A DNA stretch of 64,000 nt from Phoenix dactylifera. Taxonomy: Eukaryota; Streptophyta; Magnoliopsida; Arecales; Arecaceae. The DNA lies in the NCBI RefSeq assembly GCF_009389715.1, contig NC_052395.1:7278812-7342811 (forward strand). Direction: 5' to 3'. This document shows, in pieces, positions 1-11,893 of this stretch; positions within the stretch are counted from its first letter, which is position 1, and each line of letters starts with the position of its first letter. The notes below the pieces were generated by a model, which was not told the DNA's origin, did not search any database, and worked only from the letters and a program-made list of their open reading frames with translations. The position numbers and the translations under genes are program-made.

Positions 1-268
1 GATTAAAACCAGTTACTTACTTTCTTCACAAATCATGTATACAATTCAAATTGTATGAAAAACACTGGTTCATCTTATAAAATGTAATACAGGATCTACG
101 ATAAGATTAAGGCAGATTACTTACATACATGATTCACAACAAGATTAAAACCAGTTACTTACTTTCTTCACAAATCATGTATACAATTCAAATTGTATGA
201 AAAACACTGGTTCATCTTATAAAATGTAATACAGGATCTACGATAAGATTAAGGCAGATTACTTACAT
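1..268. repeat. 142-bp tandem duplication (two copies)
   Basis: The unit beginning GATTAAAACCAGTTACTTAC at 1 starts again at 143 and matches by eye until about 268, where the second copy diverges. The two copies look identical, so the duplication is recent or maintained. It lies upstream of the visible NAP1 exons and may be intronic to that gene. I see no coding content. Confidence 0.9.
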
Positions 269-369
269 CAATTCGCTTTCCAAATTGCTCAAGTCCAGGT
301 GACAAATCCTTAATCACCTAAAACAACATAATAGGGATTACATTATTCCCTATTTATTTATTATAAAAT

Positions 370-2088
370 CTCTTAGTTCATCATATTATGAATTTACTTG
401 CTTGGATCCCATCCAAGGATTTAGCCCAAGTCCAATTTGAAGCCTTTGGGGTTCGATTTAAAACCAGATTGGGTCTGCTGGAACTAACTCAATTTAATTG
501 GGTTCGGACCCAAATCAATTTGGGCTTAATTCGGTTCGGATTTGACCCAATTTGCAGTTTGGGCTCGTCCAGACTTAGCCCAATTTAATTAGGCTCGGGT
601 TCAGGTTCAATTGGCTAAATCAATTTCTTATTATTGGGCTTAACGGGTTTCGGACCCGAACCCGATTCCGGCCCGTTAACCCACTCTTTTCTTTTCTCTT
701 CTCTTTTTCTTTCTTTTCTTTTCTTTTTCTTTTTCTTTTCTTTTCTCTTTTTTTTTTTTTTTTTTCCTTTTTCTTTTCTTCTCTTCTCTTCTCCTTTTTC
801 TTTTCTTCTCCTTCCCGAAGCTTCCTCCCCTCCTCCTCTCTTTCCTTCCTTCTCTCCCGATCTCCCCCTTCCTCTCTTCTCCGACGATGGCAGGACGGCG
901 AGCGGAGGGGAGGATGGCGAGCGGAGGGAGACGGCCCACGACCGGCGGCGTCCGCGGCCAAGCCCCGCGGCATCCCCGGCCGAGCCCGCGGCCGAGCTCT
1001 TGGCTTCCCCGGCCGAGCCCGCGGCCGAGCTCTCGGCTTCCCCGGCCGAGCCCGCACCGGCGACGCTCACGGCCGTACACGGCAAGTCCCCTCCTCCTCT
1101 CCTTTCTCTCTCTCTCCTTGGTTCCGATCGGAAGCCCTAGCCATTTCGGCCGGTCCTCCGGTCTTCTTCTTCTCCTCCGGCCGGATCTACGGCCTCTTCC
1201 TCCTCTCTCTTTCTTTCTTTCTTTCTTTTCTTTGGTCCTTCCCTCCGGCACCACCCCCTATTCTCTCTCTCTCTCACTCCCAAACCCTCTCTCTTCCTCT
1301 CTCCATTCTTCCCCTGTGAAGGAAGAAGGGGGTTTTGGGAGGGCCGAGCCACAGTCGGCAGTGCCACGGCCGAGCTCGCGGCGTCCACAGCCGCGCCTGC
1401 GGCTGAGCCCACGACCGCGCCTGCGGCCGATGCCCGCGGCCACACACGGGTGAGTCCCCTCTTCCCTCTCTCCTTCTTCTTCTTTCTTTCATTTTCTTTT
1501 CTTTCCTCCCTTCTTCTTCTTCACTGAGACCCCCTATCCCACTGAAGAAGAAGAAGGGGAATGGACTCCGGCCGACTGCAGCCCCCTACCGAGAGCCGGC
1601 AGTGACTGCAACTGAGGTCCATGGAGTCCCTCCTCTATTTTTATTTTGGTAACAGGAGCTTACCATTTCCGGGGATGACCTGCGGTGCCTCCTCTCCAAC
1701 ACCTCTGCCGACTTAGGGGTTCCTCCTTCCTCTTGGAGCTTCCGGGCTCTCTCTCTTTCTCTCGTTCGGTGTTTAGGGGGTCTGTCATTTTGGGGTTGCC
1801 GGCATAGGCTTAAAGGACTGTTTAAGGATGAGACCCCCTCTGAGAGGTCCCTTCCCTCTCCATTCCTCCATACCTCGGGACTGGCCGCCGCCCCCCTTGT
1901 CTCCGGCGCGCCGGCAGCGGCTGTCAGCAGGGGTGAGGGTCACCCCTCCCTGTCGGTCTTATCCCTTCGTTTTTATTATTTTTTTATTTCAATCCTTATA
2001 CAGCACTGCCCACAGTGGAATTTGGGCCCAACCCTTAACTGGGCCCATTTCTTATTGGGCCTAGTAGGTTCTGGGCCCGGACATTACA
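370..2088. other. Pyrimidine- and GC-rich block, possible retroelement or LTR remnant
   Basis: The block starts with runs of the TTCGGACCC / GGGCCCAA type, passes through a long CT-rich tract (about 676-870 and 1200-1320), holds a GC-rich minirepeat, and ends in a GGGCCC-rich stretch closing with GGACATTACA at 2088. Ending in CA and differing sharply in composition from both flanks resembles the end of an LTR-type insertion. I could not find a matching TG start or a target duplication. Open frames in it are low-complexity and appear on both strands, so I do not call a protein. It could also be a GC-rich promoter or leader segment. Confidence 0.35.
974..1055. repeat. 33-bp GC-rich minirepeat, three copies
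   Basis: CCCCGGCCGAGCCCGC recurs at 974, 1007 and 1040, an exact 33-bp period. Because 33 is a multiple of three it keeps several frames open and yields Ala/Glu/Pro- or Ser/Gly-rich shadow peptides on both strands. That explains the long ORFs here without a real gene. Confidence 0.75.
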
Positions 2089-2101
2089 ATGATGATTCCA
2101 G

Positions 2102-3451
2102 ATTCAAGAGCGTGATGAGGGAGCTCTCAAGTATCTAAAGGATATCAAGTGGTGCAGAATAGATAATCCCAAGGGTTTCAAGCTTGAGTTTTTCTTTGAT
2201 CCTAATCCTTATTTCAAGAATGCCATCCTGACAAAAACGTATCATATGATTGATGATGAAGAACCGATCCTAGAGAAAGCAATAGGGTATTTTCTTTTCT
2301 ATTTATTGCTAAATATTTTTCTTATAAGTTTTTCCTTCGCTATTTAAAATCTCATGCCGTTGTTCATATGTTGCAGGACTGAAATTGAATGGTTGCCAGG
2401 AAAGTGCTTGACTCAGAAGCTTCTGAAAAAGAAGCCAAAGAAGGGCTCAAAGAATGCCAAGCCCATTACCAAAACTGAAGAATGTGAAAGTTTTTTCAAT
2501 TTCTTTAGTCCACCTCAAGTCCCTGATGATGATGAGGATATCGATGAAGACATTGTAAGTTGACATCATTACCTGCCTTCCTGGAGAAAAATAAGAAACT
2601 ATAAGGACTAAATCATATTAAAACAATGGCTTATCTTTTGCCTCTTTGAACAGGCTGAGCAGCTACAGAGTCAGATGGAGCAAGATTATGATATTGGGTA
2701 AGCCCTTTTTTCTCCCTCAAGCAGCCAACCAAACCTACTGCAGGTTGAAGAAAAAACAGGTTAGAGGGAGGTGTTGATTATGGAAAAAAAACAAAATCAA
2801 GTTAACATTTGCAGAGGCAGTTTTTGATTATCTCATCTCTGGCATTTTGGTTGCTAGTTCTTATAATGATTTGCCTATAAGATCAGGATTGAGATAAGCC
2901 TTCTGATTACTGTGTAAGCTCATGCATGCTCCTAGATGATGCTGAGTGGGTGGTGTCATTGTCCTGCAGGTCCACTATCAGAGACAAGATTATTCCTCAT
3001 GCTGTTTCGTGGTTCACGGGGGAGGCTGTTCAGGAGGATGATTTTGAGGACTTAGAAGAGGATGATGAAGATGAAGATGGGGAGGATGACGAGGAAGAGG
3101 ATGAGGAGGATGAAGATGATGATGAAGAAGAAGAGGAAGAGGAAGGAAAGACCAGGAAGAAGGTATGTGTCTGAGATTTCTAAATTTTACTCTTTTTAGG
3201 TCTGAAATATTTGAGAATGGTGTGCTTACTTTTCATCTGCTTTTTTTTTTTTTTTTTTTGGTAAAAACTTTTGATCTGCTTTATTGTCCCAAGCAGACAG
3301 CTACAACAAAGAAGGTGAGATATCTACTCACCCACTTGATCTTAATCTGCATAGTTCTTAATCTATATTCTAAATGATGGTTATCTTACTGCAGAAGAGT
3401 GGAGGGGATGGTCAACAAGGGGATCGGCCCGCGGAGTGCAAGCAGCAGTAA
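2102..3451 (+). CDS. NAP1: Nucleosome assembly protein 1 (NAP1) family, 3' exons (gene partial at left)
   Basis: Histone H2A/H2B chaperone of nucleus and cytoplasm; only the C-terminal half of the gene is in the window. Exons by eye with GT-AG borders: 2102-2286, 2377-2554, 2654-2697, 2970-3162, 3297-3314 and 3395-3451 (TAA). Phases join cleanly. The first visible exon reads [17 protein letters not shown], then come [13 protein letters not shown] and [12 protein letters not shown], core NAP-domain sequence of plant NAP1. Next are [10 protein letters not shown] and [15 protein letters not shown], then a long Asp/Glu tract (about 3045-3150) typical of histone chaperone tails. The protein ends in CKQQ, the prenylation box of plant NAP1 proteins. 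Exons upstream of ERDEGALK are not found within 1-2101, so they lie off the window or behind the insertion-like block. The exons carry no stops or frameshifts, so the gene is probably functional. The start cannot be chosen here. Confidence 0.93.
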
Positions 3452-4504
3452 GGCTTTTCTGGAATGAAGTATTTTTCGGGCTTTCTAGAGTGTAGGTTGA
3501 AGTATCTGTTTTCAGGTGTTGGCTAAGTGAAGTGATGCGTTCTCATTCCATGCTGTTGTTTTATGTGGAAAATATGAAGAAGAGGAAGTTTTGGTGTCTT
3601 CGACATTTTTATACTACCTTTAGTTTATTCTTTTACTCGCCTTGCGGGAGACGGTTGTTAGATTATTTGTATGCCTTTTTGGTCGGGGAAGATTTTTGTA
3701 CTGCCTTTCTAGCGTATACCCGGATGAACTATTAATTGTTATATTTATATATAATGATTATTGTGCCTTCCTGATTTTTGAATATGATGCTAGTATGCTT
3801 TCATGGTTCTGAATGTACTGCAGAGGCTTCTGTAATTTATGTTCCTTCTCAAAGTTGTAGAGGGATCCATGGTTTATGGTGAATGCCTACATCCATTCTG
3901 TCTTGAGAATTTTGTAATTCCTTTTTGTGCTGTGGTATTATTGTCTTGAATTTTAGGGAAAAATAAGAACAAGACGATGCTTTTTTTTTTTGTTAAAAAA
4001 TAGTACGGAGAATAATTGATTCAAATAGTTTTGTTGTGAACTGTGAAACATGGATGCCCCTTGAATCGACATCTAGTATATTCTCTCCCCTCCCAGGCAC
4101 ATCTACTGTATTCTCTTCCTTTTATTAGTCATTTCTCATAATATGCCAATAAAATGCTTTGGAGATTCGTTATCGCGGCCTACCTCATGCTATTGCCAAT
4201 GTTATGTTCAGCTGCTCTCCAAAAGTTACTGCAAGTTTCTGCAAGTTACTCCAAATGTTATACTATTGCCAATGCTTTGTATTTAATGTTATCGCGGCCA
4301 TTTGGATTCTAAGGGAGACCACCCCCAAAAGTTACTGCAAGTTGCTTGGCCAATCTTCATACAGCACTCTTGATGGAGCTCTCAATCTTCCCACCATTAT
4401 AGAAATCTTTTTGGTCTGGATGAAAATACAGCATGCCCACCTGTCTGGAGGACTGCAAGAAGAACTGCCATGCAACGAGTTTCTCGTTCTAACCCATGGT
4501 TAAC
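3452..4504. other. NAP1 3' UTR and intergenic sequence
   Basis: AT-rich sequence follows the NAP1 stop and probably includes its 3' UTR. I recognise no gene; the 114-residue frame at 4159-4503 has no familiar motif. Confidence 0.5.
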
Positions 4505-4995
4505 GACGCTTTATTGCGTCGCTCAAGTAGCATACACCGACGCTTTTAAGTGTCGGCATAGTCCAACACAAAATACGGTGGGAAGCGTGGGTTGAAGTAC
4601 GCCGACGCTTTTAAGCGTCGGGTTTGTATAAAATGAACGACGCTTTTAAGCGTCGGCATAGTGGTTGAAGTACACCGACGCTTTTAAGCGTCGGGTTTGT
4701 ATAAAATGAACGACGCTTGAAAGCGTCGGCATAGTCCAACACAATACGGTGGGAAGCGTCGGTTGAAGTACGCCGACGCTTTTAAGCGTCGGGCTTGTAT
4801 AAAATGAACGACGCTTAAAAGCGTCGGCATAGAGCGACGACGCTTTTTTTACGCGTCGGGTTAAACCCGACCCACGCCCACCTGCCCGACGTCTGACCCA
4901 CGCTTTGCGATGCGTGGGCTGGAAATTCGCCGACGCTTAAAAGCGTCGGAAGAGACCAAAAAAAAGCGCCGGGAGATATTCTTTCTTTTGTAGTG
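4505..4995. mobile_element. CACTA (En/Spm) transposon end with subterminal repeats
   Basis: A core of CGACGCTTTTAAGCGTCGG is repeated in direct and inverted form about ten times, interspersed with TTGTATAAAATGAACGACGC. The block ends at 4995 in TTTCTTTTGTAGTG, the reverse complement of CACTACAAAAGAAA, a typical CACTA terminus. Subterminal arrays of short direct and inverted motifs are the binding region for the element's transposase in this superfamily. No transposase is present and no opposite CACTA terminus is visible near 4500, so this is a truncated or internally deleted end. It directly abuts the broken copia ORF at 4998. Confidence 0.75.
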
Positions 4996-4997
4996 TT

Positions 4998-5909
4998 CAG
5001 ATAATTGATGAAGTAAAACAATTCTTAAGTCATAAGTTTGATATGAAAGACTTGGGACAAGCTGACTTAATTTTAAATACCAAAATAATTAGAAGTGGAA
5101 ATAGTATTGAGCTATCCCAAAGTCATTATGTTGATAAAATACTCAATAAATTTAATTATACCGATTGTCAGCCTGTCTCTACTCCATTTGATCCCTCTAC
5201 TCATATTAAAAAGAACTTAGGAACTCCTGTCCTTCAAAGTCTATATGCTCAAATCATAGGCTCACTAGGATTCCTAACAAATTACACCAAGCCAGACATA
5301 GCATATGCTGTAAATAGACTTAGCAGATATACTGTTAATCCAAATAGAGATCACTGGACAGCATTAGAAAGGATCCTTAGGTATCTTAAGGGTACTAAGT
5401 CCTATAGTTTGCACTTTAGTGGATTTCCAGCTGTTCTAGAAGGTTATAGTGATGCCAACTGGATCAGCGATACCTTAGATATTAAATCGACCACAGGATA
5501 TGTCTTTCTTCTAGGAGGAGCTGCTGTGTCTTGGAAATCTACCAAACAAACTTTAATATCTAGGAGTACCATGGAGTATGAACTGATAGCTTTAGACACT
5601 ACTAGCACTGAGGCTGAGTGGCTTAGAGATCTACTAATAGATCTTCCAGTAGATGAGTCACCTTTACCACCTGTCTCCTTACATTGTGACTGTAAATCTG
5701 CAATAGATAAATGCAACCAAGAAAATGCCAATGTAAAAATGAACAGGCACTTAAAAGTACGTCATAAATCATTAAGATATAAATTGAAAAATAATGTTAT
5801 TGCCTTAAATTTTGTAAAATCAGAAAATAATTTGGCTGATCAGCTTACAAAAGGTTTATCTAGAACAGTGGTTCTAAAGTCGTCGAGGGGGATGAGGCTT
5901 AGCCCATAA
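4998..5909 (+). pseudogene. Ty1/copia pol, 3' part (end of RT plus RNase H), 5'-truncated
   Basis: An open frame runs from [20 protein letters not shown] through the end of copia reverse transcriptase and into RNase H, ending TAA at 5907-5909. Recognisable blocks are [20 protein letters not shown], a YSDANW block carrying a catalytic Asp of RNase [12 protein letters not shown], and [13 protein letters not shown] at the C-terminus. The YVDD-containing part of RT, integrase, protease and gag are missing because the sequence starts at the CACTA border at 4995. No stops occur within the remainder. A second copy of the same family lies inverted at 62991-64000. Confidence 0.9.
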
Positions 5910-6461
5910 AGATAAATCACCACGGTGGGAACCCAACCTTAAGAGGTTCAATGGGTAGAAACAAACCGGAGTGGGACTAAGAGGAGCACTATTTCATGTT
6001 TTCCTCATCCCTATGGCACTAGTGCTCATAAAAGCAAGTGGTAGGATGAGTTCGTTTGTATAACTCTTAATGAGTCCGAGACCCAAGAGGCAGGAGCTTC
6101 CTTGCTAGCTTCCTTATTAGGACTCACCTATATGTGCAGTCGTGAGGCCGCGATTATGGAAAATGGGCGATTCCCTAAAAAGCACATGATAGATACCTGC
6201 GCATGGCCATAATAACGCAACCCTCTTAGAATCCAGATCGGGCTATATTATGTGTGCTGTTGATTTAATCTGAGCCATGGACTGAGGTTCAAGATTAAGA
6301 CCACCTTAGCTCCACAGATGTAATCAATTGTCACTAAGTGAAGGTTCAAGCCGAAAGGTACCTACACCTATTACATAATATAAGATATCCAGCATTTTGT
6401 TTTGATTTTAAAATTATAAAAAAAATTAAAATTAAAAAAAATATTAATTTTTGTGGGGGAT
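5910..6461 (+). other. Copia 3' untranslated region and polypurine tract
   Basis: Non-coding sequence between the pol stop and the 3' LTR. It ends in TTTTTGTGGGGGAT, a polypurine tract just before the LTR start. The wording, including GTCGTGAGGCCGCGA and AGCCATGGACTGAGGTTCAAG, recurs inverted near 62430-62990, confirming a shared family. Confidence 0.7.
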
Positions 6462-7353
6462 TGTGGGAAAAATTAATGGCATTTGGGTTTATTAGGCCGC
6501 GTGCTCATTTAAACTTGGAAACGCCCGTTGGTTTCTTTGGAAATAAGGGACGCGCGCAGCGGGCTGGCGCACGTTGCCAACGGACGCGTGCCAGCCCCTT
6601 TGGCCTCCGCGTTTGAGAACGAAAACGGCCGGGTGTTTTGAGGAAAGATTTAAATGCGCACGCGGCCGAGTGTCGGGCCGCATGCGCGTTTGAAAATAAA
6701 AACGCCCCACAGTGTTTTGCGCGGAATTAAATGAGGCGCTTAATTATCGCGGACGGGTCCGCAAAAGACCATATTGCCCCTGTAATAAATTCCTATATAA
6801 ACTCCCCTATTTCATCCTATTCAAACACGGAAAAATTTGAGAAAAATAGTCAAAAAATTCTGAAAAAAAATTCTTCTTCCTCTTAGCCACTTCTAATTTT
6901 TATTTTTACATTTTTATTAAGTTTATTTTGTTCTTTTCATTCCGTTCTTTGCTGGATCTGCAAGTCCGATCGGGTTCACTTTGACTTCTTCCGAGACGTG
7001 CCGAAGAAGAAGTTGTAGGGTCGTCGTATCTCCGAGAAGGATTGCCAGAAGATCCGTACGTGGGGGTAAATACTTCTTTGGGACAGCGTCTATGCGCTTC
7101 GACCTGCCTTCAATCAGGCTACTTTCTTCTACTTTTATTTTTAATTCAATATTAGTAGATTTGTAGGATTTGAAATTTTATGATATAAATTTATTAAATG
7201 CATAGATTTATTTTGTGCTAGATTAGATTTATTTTGCATTGAAATAAAATTATTTGGATGACGAATAATATGCATGTATATTATTCCCTTTAAGATTTTT
7301 TATTAATTGAATTAATAGATTTATTTGTTTATTTATATGATATATTGCTAACA
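6462..7353 (+). repeat. 3' LTR of the truncated copia element
   Basis: Starts TGTGGGAAAA right after the polypurine tract and ends GCTAACA, giving an LTR of about 892 bp. A TATA box, TATATAA at 6794-6800, sits mid-LTR as in a U3-R border. The related LTR at 61675-62425 also ends in GCTAACA in its coding sense. The 5' LTR is missing, so the target duplication cannot be verified. Confidence 0.75.
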
Positions 7354-8293
7354 GTAACTGAATGTAACTAATCTAAAATTCAAAAAGAAGAAACTTTCGG
7401 ATGATGGAGTTCTGAGTTAGTTTCAACTGGTTTCCATTTCAACAGTCACTGTCATGAAACGTTTAAACCGTTTGAAACGTTATGGCTGTTTGGATTGGAG
7501 TTCTCATGGGAAGAAGCTGCATTGCTGGGAAGAGAGGTTCTGGTGTCTTGAGAAAGAAGAGTAACAGCTTTCCTCGATCGATGACTCCTCAAGTCCAGAA
7601 ATGGCTCAGGCCCCCAAATGCAATGCAGACTCAGCTCCTCAAGTTTCTGGAGATCGGAAGTTAGGACAATACTTTTACTATGACTCCCCTCTCTATGAAG
7701 AGACTGGTTTTTGGATCCCTGTTTCAGTCCCACCCATATTGGAAATTGATCACGAGGAGTGGAGTAGGGGATTCTGTTCCAATGGGGCATTCTTCCCTCA
7801 GGGTGATATTGTTGGGACCACTTTGCTGGAGAAGAGAAGGAGATGACCATGTGGGATGTGGTCTCCGGGATGCTACTTGCAGTCAGAGGCAAAATGAAGG
7901 CCCTTCAGTCAGGTGAGCTTCAAAAATACAGGATGTCTTCCATATCGGCCGGCATACTTGAGCAAGCTTGGAAGGAGATGGCACATACTCTCACAGAGAC
8001 TAATTTTGGGAACGTAAAGGATATTCTTGATGCAGAGCCACCAAAATGGTTGCCTGATAGTGCGGCATCTGCTTGGATGATCTGTAATGTCCGTTTTCAT
8101 CCAATATTGTGCTCTTGGCACCGCTGCCGGTTTTGTGGTGGCATTTTCTTTGATGAGTGTTCAAAAGGCAGGAGCTTGTTGCCTTCAAAATTTTCTATGT
8201 GCGGCTCGAGCCTGTTCAGCTTTATTTGATGGATCAAGTTAGTCATGCCTCGCAGTTGCCCACTTATAATCTGATAGATCTCAGCACCTTAAG

Positions 8294-8869
8294 TAGAGGT
8301 GGCAAAATATGACCCGACCTGCCAACCCGATCTGTGTTCGACCTGCCATAAACAGGTTTGGGTTTGGCCTAAATAGGTTTGGATCATAAACAGATCGACT
8401 CGTTTAACCTGTTTATTAATTGGGTCGGATACAGGTTTTAGATGTCTGACCCGTTTAAACTGTTTAACTCGTTTAAATGTTGGGCAGATTAAACAGGTCT
8501 AAATAGGTTAAACGGGTTAAACAGGTCTAAACAGGTTAGACGAGTTTAAACAGATCTAAACAGGTCGGGTTGGGCAGGTTAAAAAGGCTGGGTTGGGCAG
8601 GTTAAACAGGTCTAAATAGGTTAAATGGGTTGGATTGAGCAAACAGGTTAAACAAGTCGGATCGGATTGGGCAAACAGGTTATCTATTTATTAAACAGGT
8701 TAAACGGGATGGGTCGGGTCGGGTTACCTGTTTATTAAACATGACTGGTTCAGGTTGTAATTTCTGATCTATTTAATAAACAGGTCGGATTCAAATTTAT
8801 GATTTTCTGACCCGACCTGCATGTGACCCAACCCGTTTATGACCCGATCCGACCCGATTGCCACCCCTA
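8294..8869. mobile_element. hAT-type MITE, 576 bp, with 8-bp target duplication
   Basis: Starts TAGAGGTGGCAA and ends with the reverse complement of TAGGGGTGGCAA, terminal inverted repeats with one mismatch. It is flanked by ACCTTAAG at 8286-8293 and 8870-8877, an exact 8-bp target duplication as in the hAT superfamily. The interior is low-complexity, built from GACCCGACC and AAACAGGTTAAACGGG variants, with no transposase. It splits a coding exon of the FYVE-SYLF gene; removing the element and one duplication restores the reading STLRSWLNFPWGQ. Confidence 0.92.
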
Positions 8870-11800
8870 ACCTTAAGGTCATGGTTGAACTTCCCATGGG
8901 GACAGACTATGGAGTATGAAATTTACAAAGCAGCAAATATAATTCATGGTTATGACAAGGTAAACCTCGTTTCTTGAATTTCTATTTCTGATTAATGCTA
9001 ATGTGCTCGGGTGTTGCGTTTTATCAAATTCCACATTAAGCTTTTCTTACTTGCAACTGAGCTGAATTCACCATTCATAGATCCATAAATTTTCAGTACA
9101 ACTGCTCGGCTTGTACTTTTGGAATGTGTCGGGACAAAAAAATAGAAGTGCCTGTCAGTGCTTAACAAAGGTGGTCATGCTCCATTGTGACTAAAATCTT
9201 GTTAGTTTATTATCATATGATAGTCATCATTTAGAAGGGCACATTTTTACTCCTGCAGAACCTGCTTAGTTGCTACCACAACTGTAGCTCCAATATATCA
9301 TATAATCATTAAGATGTTCTCTGGTATTTTTAATCCATTTGACAAATGACTTTTTGGTTCGGCGACTGAGGCACCATCTTTCTGATGGGGCCATTGTGGG
9401 ATGCCTTAATATTTCCTTTATCTGTCTGTGTAAATTAATTTGTGGGTCCAATAAAAGAAAAATCAATATTGAGTCGTCTTTGATCAGAATATTAACTTTG
9501 AATAAAAATAACATATTACTTCTACATCCACTATTTTCTACCATAACATGATCTTCTTACCCCAACAAGCACTTTTTAGAAGTTTTTTGAAGGCTTGAAG
9601 TTGTGTTGTCTTTCCATGGAATATGATGGAGATTAAGGCCTTGTCTGTATGTTGATTTTCCTTGTTGGTGTAATATCATGCAACAGTTTGGAAGGATTAG
9701 GAAGAGGAGACAAAAAAGGAAACGTTTGTTAGATCAAGAGAAATTAGTACATTATAGGAATACTATAATTTGATATTTTAAGTGGATTTGAATATCCTGA
9801 AAAGTTGGAGGTTATAGGATTGGTGGCTTCTTCCTGCCTCTGAAACTTTTTCCTCTCCATGCTTCCTCTTCTCACCCCTTCCCTATCATATGAGAGAAAT
9901 CCTATGCATAAGGGCAAGGAGCACCTGAAAAGGGCCTAATGTATTCTGAACTTAAAGAGTTGATGTTTTCCGGCTTTGCAATGGTTCTTACAGCATGTTG
10001 ACAATAATTTCTCGGATTGGTTCAGACCTGAGAAGTCCATTCCCAGAGCTATTCTAAGAGAAGCAAAAGGCCTTGCAATACTTACCATTATAAAGGTTGG
10101 AGTAATATTGGGACTGGGCTGGCATTGTTGGGTGAGCAGCTGAGACCAATTTACGTGCTGGTGATGTTGGTTATGCTTCTTGGGACACGTACGGTTGCAG
10201 CAAAGGTAATTTAAATCGGTTATATTTTCTTGACATAATCAAAGAAAATTTTTTCTTACATTAATTCATTTGCATGCATTTCAAGAGAATACTCCATGAA
10301 ATAGCACAATAACTCTGATTTATGTCCGCTGTTCTTTGTTGCTGGCTGCAAATAGCTATACTTTTGATATTATGGATAAACCATAGGTGATGTCTTATGA
10401 ACATGCATGATTTCCAATCAGAAATTGGTGGATAATTTTAGTAACAGATACGTGGTATCTTAGAAATTGGTGGATAATTTTTTGGAGCACACCACACAAA
10501 AAAAATGGTGCCGAACATATAGAAATCAAGATGAAGTTAATTGCTGGCAATTGAAGTTGTTGAGAGGATTTAGGCAAGAAATATGGGATTGCAATAGTGA
10601 TAACAACTGAGTTACACACATTTATTGGGCCTATCCGATGATAGATGTGAAGTAATGATGAGTGCGGCAAGTAACACAATTGAAAAACAAGGTTAAGTTG
10701 ACATCAGAAATGGATTTCACTGGAGGTTTATATTGGTCTATTTTTTACTGTATTTGGATATTTGGACATCATTTATCTTTGCACACTAAGCCAAAAGAGA
10801 GAAAACCCCTGGCCTGGGAAGAAAATTTTCTCTCCTTTTTTTCTTTCTTATTGAAAAAGAGAAAAGGAGAAAAATTTCCCCTTTAGAGTCCCTTTTCCGT
10901 GAGGCCATATTACCACCCTTCTCTTGCCTTTCTCTCACCCCTTCCCCTGTTTATTCTTTTCTCCAGTTTCACTCCCTCTCCAGCAATTATTGCCCTCTCT
11001 GACTTCCCCATGATTTTCATTTCTCAGTAGAGTTGCTACATATGTAAGTGCAATCCATGGTATGAATCGAATGTGTAAGAGCATCGTCCATGACAACACA
11101 AATCAAAGAGTCACTGCTGTAAAACCATATCAGTCCTCAAGTATCCCATGTCTTGTATGAAGGGCTTTGCCATCACTAGTTGAAGAAGGAAAACGCTTGT
11201 TTGATGAGCAAAAGCTTTGTTGTTGTTTAGGTAACATAGGATGTACCCGAATTTCCTTCATATTGAAAGATCATCTCATCTACAGCTCAAAATTTCTCCT
11301 AATTGAATCTGTCCTCTAGTTGCCTCACACTTATGCCCATCACTTTTCGTTGCTGCCCCCATCTTCAACCCTCTTCCCTAATCATGCACTTACCATCAAA
11401 CCTGTCATCACCTAACGCAACTGTCCCCTAGCTTCTTCTGCTTGCAACCGTCTCTGGATGGACATGGTGGTTGGTTTGGGAGCAAGAACAATCATGGTAC
11501 ATGAAAAAAATGTATTATATGGGCATCCTTTCGTTGCTTGTGCTTGAGCATGTTCTTAATGTAATTCAACTCATGTTTATCGATGATCCCTGATCCTGTC
11601 CAAATGTGTTATTCGGGTGCCGTGCCAAATGAAACAGATATAGTCAAAGAAAAAAAAATGAAACAGATATAAAGCAATTGACATGTTACATGACAAATGG
11701 CAGATGACAATCCTGTTCACTTTGTTGTCTTACTAAACCAGTCCTTTGGTAAAAAAGAGAGAGTAGATTTAAGGTTTTCATCCATTAAGAGCTCATGAGT

Positions 11801-11893
11801 TATCATAGTATCAACTCAATCTCATCTTGCTATTCTTGTTTCCCTGGTCCCTTTTTGCATGAGCCTCCAAAGTTTTTTCTTTATGAAACATAC

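Noticed and set aside
615..1453. Several overlapping ORFs of 100-190 residues on both strands
   Set aside because: All fall in a pyrimidine tract and a 33-bp GC repeat; they are Lys/Arg/Glu- or Ser/Pro/Phe-rich shadows of one another and show no domain.
4500..5000. CRISPR-like array of short repeats
   Set aside because: Repeats are inverted and direct mixtures with near-identical spacers in a plant nuclear setting, ending in a CACTA terminus.
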